Source: Epiperipatus broadwayi (Eukaryota > Onychophora > Udeonychophora > Euonychophora > Peripatidae). Taken from it: a stretch of DNA of 64,000 bases. The DNA is taken from the NCBI GenBank assembly GCA_028023455.1, contig JAQFVV010012510.1, forward strand, positions 2,705,420 to 2,769,419. The letters are read 5' to 3'. Position numbers and translations under genes: made by a program. Positions 46,860 to 57,700 of the stretch are shown here, one piece after another; position 1 is the first letter of the stretch, and every line of letters begins with the position of its first letter. The notes beneath the pieces were generated by a model. That model made no database searches. It was not told the DNA's origin and was given only the letters and a program-made list of their open reading frames with translations.

Positions 46860-47720
46860 TTTCATTATCATCATCATCATCTTCAACCATCATCGATCCA
46901 CTGCAAGAAGCTCTGCCAAGTTCATTCCATCTTTTCAGATCTCAAACCTCTCTTCTCTACATCACTCCAGCATACTTCCTTATTTCATCCATCTATCTCA
47001 CATGGAGTCAATTTTTAGGTCTTTTACGATCTCTTGGAATCCAGTTTAATATTTTAACTGTTCATCTATTATCATCTCTGCTAGCAGTATCTCCAGCCCA
47101 ATTCCACTTGACTCTTAATTCTTTCCATGATATTAGTAACACCTGTTTGTTTTCTTATCCATGTATTTTGTTTTCAATTTCTTCTTGTTACTCCTAGCAT
47201 ACATCTCTCCATGCTTAGTTGAGTGATATGAAGTCTCTGTATTGCTCTTCTATTAAGTATCCAAGTCTCAGATCCGTAAGTAAAAACTGGTAACACACAT
47301 TTATTAAAAACTTTCCTTTTCAAACACATAGGCATATTTCTTTTTAATATCAAGTTATTTCTACCAAAAGCACTCCAACCAAGTTTAATTCTATAATTAA
47401 TTTTATTCATTATGTTTCCATCTGTAGTAATAATCAGACCAAGATATTTGTAGTTATTAACTTCTTCTAACTCATCATTATCAATCTTTATTTTTTTATT
47501 CTGAGAAAAATCCAGTGAACATTACATTACTCTTTGTGACATTTATCTTTAATGCTACTTTCTTACTTTCATCTGATAACTTTTGCAACATTTTCTAAAG
47601 CTCTAAAGCATTATTTGCAAAAGTATTTACATCGTCTGCCAAATCTAGATGATTTAAGTCATCTCCATTACGTTTATTTCCTTAGCATTCCATTTTAATC
47701 CACAAAATACTTCTTAAAAA
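46860..47720 (-). mobile_element. RTE-like LINE 3' fragment (best-preserved copy)
   Basis: The minus-strand frame 47174-47410 reads 'IKLGWSAFGRNNLILKRNMP', then 'CLKRKVFNKCVLPVFTYGSE', 'TWILNRRAIQRL' and 'SMERCMLGVTRRN'. This is the classic post-RT segment of RTE-type endonuclease-reverse transcriptases. The 3' end on the minus strand runs into a (GATGAT)n-like tail, seen as 'atcatcatcatcatcttcaa' at 46866-46885 on the plus strand, as is usual for RTE elements. The upstream RT part (47410-47720) is present but frameshifted. A truncated, dead copy. Confidence 0.85.
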
Positions 47721-50700
47721 ACTACTGTAAAAGTTTTTTTACAATCATAATACTATTATTTTAATTATTTGATTACATGAATTGATAGATGCATGTCCAG
47801 ATTTTTAATATATTTATTCGTTGGATCAAAGCCTTTCATCAGCCAATAAAAAGAGCTAAAAATTTTGACATGGAGGTATGCCTTATTTCTCTCAGTTCTG
47901 AAGGCTGTTTAGTTTAACAATCACATTTCTTACTCTACTAAAGTATATTATTAACAGTCAACTGCCTACCAAATTATTTGGAACTTGTTTTATCTTCCAG
48001 CTGTAAACAGCAAAAAAAAATTATTCACCAATAAATATAACAAATTTTCGAAGCAATTACAAAAAAAAATGTCTACTCTCTTCACTATCATATTCTTGCT
48101 AGACTTGCTGCGTCAGCATACAGAATGATGATCACGTGATGTTTAATGGTTTTTCAGCTCATAATATACAACTAGAATAATAAAAATTAGATAGATTCTT
48201 AAAGTAAATTGTTACATCAAACCTGCCTGAATTTAAGAAGTCAAATTATTAGTGCCAAGTTAGTTGGACCAGTAATATGATAAACTTTAATGAATTATTT
48301 AATAATAAATATTTGACAACATAAAAAGAGAAGAGTGTGTTTAATGAGGGATAAACCCATCTAGAATTAACTGTGCTCAGAAATCAATGCTCAATGACAA
48401 AAGCCTTGTTCATTGTGAAAAAATATAATCCCAAAACACACAAGTATACCCAAAAACTAAATATCCTGATTAATTCACATTGGAGTCCTCCAAAATTTAT
48501 CAAAGCAGCCAGTGTATCTTTAAAAGATGGCAGAATTCAAAGTCTGTGAATAAGAACATGATTTATGACCAGACAAATTGTTTGCCCACATGTTTCTATT
48601 CGTGGAAGGATTCTTATCTGGCGATTACTAAAGTGCCTGTCAGTCAGATTGTCTTCTCCTAATTAAAAGTAAAGTTTTTGAAATTACTATGATATAAGCA
48701 GCAAATCTTAATATTTTTTGCCATTTATCATTGCTTTGCATATCGGCACTTTACAAAGTAAATATTTTATCCAGATTAGTCCTAATTTGTGCAGCCCCTG
48801 CAATCATAAATTCATCTGAGAAAAAATATCACGATAATTCACAACTCCCATGATATCTTCTACTTCTAGACTTAAATGACTTTAAGCATTTGTTGGCGGT
48901 GATGTCCCATATCACATTATTAAGAATTGTTTATGTGTTCCTATTATTTTTTCTAACTCTCATGCCATCTCCTGCCAAATAACTTTCAAAATATATCGGC
49001 ATTTATCAGTACATTTCATCTATAAAAAATAAAACAGGAAAATAAAAAAAGGCAAATATAAAAAAAATTATATTGCTATCTTCTAATTTTCCAGAAATGC
49101 CCTAACTGCATTTAGTAATACTTAAATGAATGTTTTATCATGATTACATTGTTACAGTTCATAATTGTGGCTAAAATGGAAAAATAACAGAATCTGAAAT
49201 ATTAAACAAACATATACATTTAGAATTTGCCTCTATCGTTTCTATATAAGTGGTCTATCAAGAGATTGTTGTCATATAATGATCCATTTAAAAGGGGTTT
49301 TTTTAAGCTTTTTTTATACTTATAGATTTTTCACATTTTAAATGATTTTATGACGTCATGTTTTTCTTATAGCGCTATTCAAAAAATACTTGGTAGAATT
49401 TTCATATGGGGTGAACCATTCTTTGTTGTTTTTTTTTATCAAAACGTATTTTTTTTATTACCGCTGACCAAATAACATCAATTCAACAACATAGCCTTTA
49501 GTGTATGAATTGTAACATGCTATGGAGATCAAAGTTTTTAGCATCTGCTTAAAAGAAGTTGTCCTAATTTGAAAAGCAAACATTTTAATGCTGCAAAATA
49601 AAAAGATGATTGAAAACGTATGTCTTCTGTGTGAATTTTATAGAAACAATAAGTAGAATCAAAGCTGAATTTATATTTATCAATATGATATTGTTTTATT
49701 GGAATGGTATCTTCAAGTAAGTTGAATAAAAACTTTAATCAAGATTATAATGTGCAAAGAGTTTGAAATGAAGCTATAGATAATGTTATCCAAGAAGGTT
49801 TGCGATGATATCCAACTTTTTTTGTAAATTCTTATAGGAGATCCGATCCAATGATCTTCATTTAATTGATACTATTTATAATGTGCCAGCATATTGGATA
49901 CAGACAAACTCATTAAGAAAGGTTCTTCTAGACTAAAGGAGTGTATTTAGAAAAATAATTGGCAATATTTATTGCTTTATGTTTTTTAGAGTTGCTATAT
50001 ATGTTCTGGTTCTATATACAATGAGAATGTTTCGAGCAGATTGAATTTAGTCTACTATAAGATATTGGGATAATATGCGATTTTAACTGCTATCAGTAAT
50101 GAAAATGGGTGCTAGATATATGATTTTTAACTATAGCATTTATTGTGACATATACTAATTGTATTTAAGATCCATAATATACAAGGATGCCTCTTATAAA
50201 TTGCATTAATTATTCATACCTTCCCTATTAGATACAATATTTCAGTGAAAATGGTTAAATGTTATTTCTAAATTTACTAGGTAGTAGTTGATTTAATTAG
50301 TAATTTAATTGAACTTTACATAAGTTAAGTGGAATACCCAGAAATGCTTATGGTACATCCATAAAATACGATGAAATGGATCTATCTGTGAGAACTATCA
50401 CAAAATAGATATATTAGGCTGCAGTATAAATCCTGTTATTGTCTGATAAATTCTTAATGTGGTTACTAGAAAATGGGATGTTAGTAATATCTCAGCAAAA
50501 TGTCATCTATAAGTGAGACAAAATTTACTATAATTCCTACATGTGACTTCCTTTATTTATTTGATTAATCGATCTATTAGACTGAAAATGGCCGCGATTC
50601 TAGAGGTTATCCCTGTATGATTCTCTATTAGGTTCAAATATAGTTGAGAGATGCATATATATTTTTAATTTAAGTGATCTATTGCTAATATAATTTTGAT

Positions 50701-51480
50701 TCGCTATAATGTAGAATTGGTGTTGTAATAGTAATAATATAATGTCAAGAATAAAAGTCCCAATTTTCTAAATTGAAGCAACCTGAAATCTGTCTGATAA
50801 ATAATCCGTGTATTATTCATTTTGACATACATTGAACTCTGCAACATAGTGTGATCTGTGATAACCTTGACAAAATCATATTATTAATTTTTTTTAGGAT
50901 AATTTTTACTTATATCTTTTTTACTGATTTTTGTATATCTTAGCTGGTATTGGATTTTCGACTAGAGTAATCGTCTTATTTTATAAACAATTTTACTATT
51001 TCAATTGAAATATTTTTGGTTTAATATTTTAAACATCAGTCTATGGTCACATATGGTATATTAGCTATAAGATTCATTTTTATATCCTCATCAATTTTTG
51101 CATCCATATTCATATTTTCCAGGTAATCATTGTTTTGGGATAAGGAATAAGTTATATTGATGAGGACAATGGATAACGTGCTATTGTCTGTTGTTTATTT
51201 GACCAGCTTTGACAGATTTGTATGACTTTATATAACCTAAATATCATTGTATTTTATAATATAAAGCATTAAGATGGATGCTTTCTTTTCGTAATCTGTG
51301 AATTAAAGATTTAGCCTCTTTTATATTGGTAATCATTCTGTCGAATTTATATCATTCAGGCTTTGCTTATCCATCTTTAAATTTTGATAATGTTTTAAAA
51401 CGATCTGCAATTTTTAATTTAAGTTCATTGAAATACATGTCAGAAATATCACTTGTTAGTATTGTCTTTTTTAATAGTTT
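47721..51480. other. No gene recognised; possible degenerate ORF near 49790-50260
   Basis: No exon with domain evidence. Around 49780-50050 on the plus strand, protein-like stretches ('YPTFFVNSYRRSDPM', 'NVPAYWIQTNSLRKVLL') appear in shifting frames with stops. No family was recognised, and it may be chance or an old transposon. Confidence 0.3.
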
Positions 51481-51860
51481 CCTTCTCTCTAATTTTGCAT
51501 GACACCTATCATACATCTCACTAATCAATAATCATTTCCTGTGCTGAATCTATTAAGAACCTTCCAATCCTGAAATACATATTTTTGTCAGTTTCTGTTT
51601 ACCATTTTTCTGTGAGTAATAAATTGTAATATGCAGTTTCACTTTTTTTATGAACATCACAAATCTCTATCCTCTCTTATTTCTGTCATCATAACCAAAT
51701 TTATCTACACAACGTTCATCTTTCACTCACAATTCTAGCATTAAAACTTCCCATGACAATTTTAAAATTTATTTAAATATCCATATTAAAATCCTCTACT
51801 TCTTATTATAATAGGAATTTTTTGGCTTAACCTGAATTATCTGTGTTTGATATCATTCAT
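51480..51860 (-). mobile_element. RTE-like LINE endonuclease-domain fragment, degenerate
   Basis: On the minus strand around 51730-51765 the translation gives 'KIVMGSFNARIVSER', matching the 'GDFNA(R/K)IG' box of the apurinic-like endonuclease domain of non-LTR retrotransposons. Further on, 'TETDKNMYFRIGRFLIDSAQ' resembles the following region. The box's catalytic Asp is replaced by Ser and stops are frequent. A relic. Confidence 0.5.
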
Positions 51861-52179
51861 TAATTTGAATAGCTATTCAGCACCACTCTGATAAACCCTC
51901 AGATTTCATAATGTTGTTCTACTACTTTATAATGAATCCTGGTATATTTGTGCTGTCAATATTTGTGCCTTTATAATAAAGTACATTTCTCTTTTTATAT
52001 CAATTGCCTTTTCACCTTTTTTCTAACTTCCCAAAATCAAACAGTGTGCCATTTAATATAAGACAATTATTCTTCTAATTTGTGTAATTTTCCTTCACTT
52101 GAATTTAAACTACAATTGTGGGCATCTAAATATAAGATTATCATGTACAAATATATATATTTTTGTTTGTTTTTGTACA

Positions 52180-52500
52180 TGTTAATGTGGAATAATGTAT
52201 ATTGGTGAAACCAGTCTAATCAACAATAATATCAGAAGACCTTTCCAGTTACATACAACACTACAAGGAATTCTAGCATCTTTATGCAGAAAAGCAAAAC
52301 TGCATCTACAAAATATTATTTGAATATGAAAGAATGTATGTTGGTGTGACCAGTCACACAATTTAAAGAGCAATTGGAAGAACACAAACTTCTGATTAGA
52401 AAAGAGAAAACAGATGATGTAGCTGACCATTAGTACCAATTGGGAAAATACAAAAATATTGGATAGGGAAGAAAAGGTACAAAAAAGAAAAATTAAAGAA
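52180..52500 (+). mobile_element. Penelope-like element fragment, GIY-YIG endonuclease
   Basis: The plus strand at 52308-52450 reads 'CIYKILFEYERMYVGVTSHTI' (with a stop following) then, across a stop, 'RAIGRTQTSD'. This matches the Penelope-like GIY-YIG start ('CIYKIxCE...YIGETSRTI..R..EH'); a frame change gives 'EEHKLLIRKEKTDDVADH'-like content. The upstream bases (52180-52300) resemble the preceding linker. A decayed relic, directly followed by a family C SINE. Confidence 0.6.
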
Positions 52501-52559
52501 GCTACTCACATGACAATGGCAAATAATCCGATTTGACTATACATAATGTCTGAAAACTA

Positions 52560-52930
52560 TTAATTAACCTTACTTTTCAGAAAAAGTGGACAACTCAAAA
52601 GGAACCTCATTGATAAGTATATGGAATTTTTACAGATTGTTGTCTTTGGCATGATAACTCAATTTATTAGAGCTTTATCTTAAAATTTCAATATTTAAGA
52701 ATCTGAAGATCCAGGTTCGATTCCTATGCTAGTACTGTTATTGGTCTGGGCAGTAAAACCTGAAGAAGAGAGGAGACTACTACCAAATGTTATGTATATA
52801 GTAGCGTCTGTGCTATTACTAACAGTTGAATGTATTTGAAATATTTAAATAAAGCTAATTTTTTATAAAGACATATTTATATTAGACGATGGAAATAATC
52901 CAATACATAAATACAACTAAAATGCCATAT
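52560..52930 (+). mobile_element. Family C SINE, forward copy
   Basis: Head with A-box-like 'AACTCAATTTATTAGAG' (52658) and a perfect B box GGTTCGATTCC (52714-52724). The body follows ('ctattactaacagttgaatg', 'ttagacgatggaaataatcc') and ends around 'aaaccttcaggcaaaca' at 52935, followed by a (CA)n/(TA)n/(TG)n microsatellite. This is the simplest single-copy view of family C. Confidence 0.65.
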
Positions 52931-52935
52931 CACAA

Positions 52936-53000
52936 ACCTTCAGGCAAACACACACACATACACACACATATATATATATATATACGTGTGTGTGTGTATA
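52936..53000. repeat. Compound microsatellite (CA)n(TA)n(TG)n
   Basis: A symmetric CA-TA-TG run that abuts the SINE tail and can fold as a hairpin. Confidence 0.9.
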
Positions 53001-53289
53001 AAATATACTTGTGCATTTTGAACAAAATTAACTTGAGCGAAGTTACAGTATTTGCAAATGAGATATGCAGTAGATAAACTAATTATAATATAAAAGATTT
53101 TTAATCATTCGAATAGTAGAATAAATAAAATCCAATCAAAAATTAATATCAATTTAGTAAGAAAGACCGACATTTGTGATGTAGTAAATAGCTATTATTA
53201 TGCTATGCACTTAGTTTGAGAGACAAGTTTGAAGTAAAATTACAAGAAATTATGTAGTTAAAAATTCATTCAAGCACATTGCTAATCGT

Positions 53290-53310
53290 TTTTGATTGAT
53301 TGACTGATTA

Positions 53311-53363
<53 letters not shown>

Positions 53364-53366
53364 CTA
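53290..53366. repeat. (TTGA)n microsatellite
   Basis: About 18 tetranucleotide repeats, with a few TTGACTGA interruptions at the ends. Confidence 0.95.
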
Positions 53367-53593
53367 GAAAATAAGATAAGAAGCATTTGAGTCTTCGGAT
53401 AAATGCCAATACTCTGATCTTAGAAGAAAAAAATTTTGTAACATTTATCAATGACAAGAAAAGCATATATACATGAATCAATATTTTACCTTATTTGTAA
53501 TTAAATAAAAAGAAAGATCGATCAGTTAAATTTATGGCACTTAAATTCGCTGGTATATTTTAAAGTCTAAGATAATAGATAATGTGTTCAAAT

Positions 53594-54093
53594 TATTACA
53601 TATATTGATACAGGTATATAATAAGCCTGTATTCCGTTATTACATAGTAGAGATGTCTGCCCATCCCTTGTATATGTATTAAATGGATTATGTCCTGTAC
53701 ATGAGGGGTCAGATTGACTTTAGGTCAACATGGGTGTGACAAGAATCTCGGCCTCAGGGTGTCTCTGAGCGTTCCACCATCAGATTTTTAATTGGATGGA
53801 CGGTTGAAAAGTTGGAGTGTGGAATGGATTGAAGCCTGTCATTAAAATATGAAGATTGGCTATCTTAATATATATCTGAGCACTTATTGCATATATGTGT
53901 AGAGATGATAATCTGGACCAACTGATGATTGCTGGTTTAGCATGAAATACATATATTGGTGATTATTTATCTTTTCGAGTGTATCAGTGTTATGAGATAG
54001 AGTGGAGAGTGGTGGGTCTTTGAAAGTCTGTGCTTATATACCCTATATATTACATATATTGATACCGGTATAGAATAAGCCTGTATTTCACTT
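53594..54093 (+). mobile_element. Family A unit with intact hammerhead, flanked by ~45-bp direct repeats
   Basis: 'tattacatatattgata' then 'ggtata.aataagcctgtatt' occurs at about 53596-53637 and again at 54047-54090, about 453 bp apart. The block is therefore one full unit plus the start of a second (a truncated tandem dimer). The unit contains the best plus-strand ribozyme of the family (53907-53967). Confidence 0.75.
53907..53967 (+). ncRNA. Family A hammerhead ribozyme (type I), core intact
   Basis: GATAATC (53907-53913), TGG bulge, ACCAA (53917-53921), CTGATGA (53922-53928), stem II TGCT (53930-53933)/AGCA (53939-53942), GAAA (53944-53947), a mini stem III from A53947 to T53954, the ATA triplet (53953-53955), then TTGGT (53956-53960) and GATTATT (53961-53967). 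Predicted cleavage is after A53955. All invariant core bases are present and stem I pairs over 5 + 7 bp (one G-U). The only weakness is a U-U at the base of stem II. Known animal hammerheads of this short-stem-III kind lie in retroelements. Activity is not demonstrated here. Confidence 0.8.
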
Positions 54094-54786
54094 ATTAAAT
54101 AAATCTTTTGAAATTCCAAGATGGATTTAAAAAGATTGGAAAGCAATAATAACTGTAAAACTAACTCTCCGTCGAATGGTCGGTTATGTGGTCTCAAAAT
54201 AAGAAAAAGTGAAGAGTACACTTCAATAAGCAACGTTAGATTTAATCTATGATTTCCAAAATCCAGATAATACAACAAAAACATATCCACTTGCGATTCA
54301 GCACATACAATGGCAATAAAGTAGATTAATAGATCTTCATACAAATAAAAAGAATAACGGTTTGCTAATTTTGATCATTTCTTGGTTAGCATGCAACAGT
54401 AATCATTGTTTCTTGAACACCTAAAAACTCTGAATACTCTGTAAAATTTAAAAAAATCTAACACAACTACTCGCAAAATATTAAACAAACAATTGAACAC
54501 ATAAAACGATCAAGCTATAATTGCAAATGTTAGCTAATTGCAAATTATCAAACAATTGGGTTAATAATTAGCATCAAAATGGCTTCTACTAGTTAGATCT
54601 TAACACAAATATTAAAACATAAAAGTATGGACTGAAGCTAGATTCAAAATGTATCCTTATTATTTAAACAAATAGTATGAATATTATAATTATATACATG
54701 TTTACAATATATTTAATTGTTCATTCTTTGAATTTCTAGATGCACAAACGAATTGCTATTTGAATTTAGTGATTTTTTTTTTTTAG
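54094..54786. other. No gene recognised; upstream region of the lectin gene
   Basis: AT-rich. It contains no clear TATA box or initiator that stands out from background. A T-rich tract and AG acceptor close it (54772-54786). The minus-strand ORF at 53967-54344 overlaps the family A unit and has no domain. Confidence 0.45.
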
Positions 54787-57700
54787 AATCATGATTATTT
54801 TAAGGCTCTTGCTTAACACGTTCTGCTTCTATTCAGTAAGTATATTATGTCCTAAGTTTTATGAATAACAACTATATATAATAATCAAAAATATTCATTT
54901 AATTTAAACCATTTTATAATAAGTGCATTACATTTTACTATCATATATTTTTTGTTTTATAAAACTTGCTATATTATAATGAAAAAATACCATTGCTTAT
55001 TCTGTTACGTCATATATCACATGATCATTATCTCATACTAGCACATAATTGTTATTAAACAAGGCAAAACTCTCCATACAGTAGTGCCACCCTGTGCCAA
55101 CAAGAGTAATCAATGGATGCCAGAAGGCTTGTGCATAAAATCCCTATCTAATGCCTACTCATCCCCTTCTGGCATCCATTGATTACTCTTGTTGGCACAG
55201 GGTGGCACTACTGTATGGAAAGTTTTGCCTTGTTACGTCATATACAGATGATATGACATATTCACAATTCAATCTGCCACAGAATCTAATCAATAGAACA
55301 TATATTTTTAAACTTGATGCTATGACTTTTAAAATATTGGAAGCTTTACTTGATCAGCAGTGCATGCTAAAAGGAAGACTATGACCTGCATACCAGACAT
55401 GAAATTTATCTAAAGGTCAAAGAGTTTATCTTTAGCCCTTTATAAGTTTTCAAGTTAAATATAGTATTCTTCTAAATATTTTTTTTGTAATTTGTTTAAT
55501 AAAATTTGGTTGTTCATATTGATATTCTAAAGGTGTTACTTCACCTTTGATTATTAGGCTGTAGTAATGTGTAGTACTTAAGGCATTTTCTACCTATTAT
55601 TTTTGCTTTTAGAAACTTCCTTTTTTGTTAATTGTTTACAAGCTAATGCCAAATAGTTTACTTGTTTGAGCCTATTAATGCAAACTTTAGAATACTGTTA
55701 TAGTGGTCAATGAACTATGGTCTCTTAACTTATGTTTATTATGCGTGTTAAATGTTACTGACACCTATCATTGAAGATAAGCATTTTGTTATAAAAAACT
55801 GTATTTTCTCTTCAATGAAATTCATATATATTTTCTGCTGTTAATACACGTTCATGTAGGTCAGTTTTTATTATATAAAAAATTGGAATTCTATTATATT
55901 TGAAGAAGATATAAGCTAATTTCTTCCTATGTTCAGTATAGGCATTCTTATGGTAAACATTAACGGTTCTCAAGTCCATTAAATATCTATAACTTGATGG
56001 ACTTCAATCAGGCAAATGGTCTAGTACACATTTATTGACTATTAATTACAGAAAAGCCATCCCTAACTTTTATGTGAGTTCAAACTCAACCAATATCATT
56101 ACTAAATATTTTTATAAATATTTTTGACTACTTATTTTTAAAAGTTTTACTTGTTGCTTATTTAGCTTTTAGCTCTTAACAAAATGTATATCGAAAGTTT
56201 AAAATCAATTAATTATCAACAAGAAAAAAATACAATTTGGGCAAATTCTGTTCCTCTTAAGTATGATAGGTATTTAATTAGATTAATGTATATATACACT
56301 AAATATAATAATAATTTGTTTATCTTAATAGGTTTGTATAGATCATCAAAAAGGGAAAGTAATGAAGATCTTTAGCCTTGTGTGTGTTCTTTCTTATAAA
56401 TTTTAATAAAAAAATAAAAAAATCATCTACAACGACCATACAAATATATATTAATAATAATTATACATAAACAGCACATAGTTTTGTGCCCCCCTTTTTT
56501 TTATTTTAATGTTAACCTATTATTCAAGATAGAACACCATCTAGTGTTCTATAATGGAAGTAAAATAACAATAATAACAAAATAAAACATCAGTAAAATA
56601 GAATAAAATCATCATGTAGAGATCCAATATAATTTCAAAGAATTGATTATGTAACACAGCAATATACAGAATAAAAATGCATGCATTATACAACTTTATA
56701 TATACTACTTTATATATATTTTATTCATTTTTAATTGACCAGTTGTTAACTAAATTTATTGAAGTTTTATAAATATTTATACAATTATTTAAGTTATACT
56801 TAATTTAATACATTTCAGGTGGACATAAAATAAATGCTACAAAAATATTAGAACCAAAAAGAAGACAAATGTATGAAACATATTAAATTAAGCATAACTT
56901 AAATAATTGTTATGAATATTTATATTTAGTTAACATCTGGTCAATTAAAAATGAATGGAAAATTATATAAGATAGTAACTGTAATTAAAACAGAAGTAAT
57001 TTCCACTGAGTTATGTGATGTCAAAAACCACAAAAAGACAATAATAAAGTTGCATAGTGTTTGTACTATTTATTCTATATATTGTTATGTTGAATAGTCA
57101 GTTCTTTGAACTTATATTGAATCTCTATCATAATTTTATTGTTTTATTGATATTTATTTTGTCATTGTTATTACTTTACTTCTATTATAGAACATTAGAT
57201 GGTGTTCTATCCGCAATAATTGGTTAAAAGTTAAAATAGATGCTTAACATTTGAAAAGAGAAAAACCATGTGTCAAAAAGGCCTTTTATGTATAATTATT
57301 ATTAATGCATATTTTTATGTATACTTATTAATATATATATATAAAGTATAAGTGATTTGAACACAGATTTTCAAGTACCCTCCAACTATCCACACTATCT
57401 CATACAACTGATACACATGACCACACACCTATAGAAAAGATAAATAATCACCAATATATATATATATATATATTAGACCAAAAAACTTGGGGTATAAAGA
57501 TTATTGCACTTACTTGCCATGAGCCACAACCTGAGGTTTGAATGATATTGATATTTATAAAAGGATAATTAGTTATTTGTTTAACAATACTGTTGAAATA
57601 AACAATTATTTAGAAGATAAAATGAGCATGGAAAACCATGTTAGAAAAGTATGATCTTGTAGAAGCATATTTAAAGACTTTTATTTTTTAGGCATTCATG

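Noticed and set aside
53967-54344. Minus-strand ORF of 125 codons before the lectin gene
   Set aside because: Starts in AT-rich sequence and runs into the family A unit; composition is hydrophobic by AT bias and no domain is visible.
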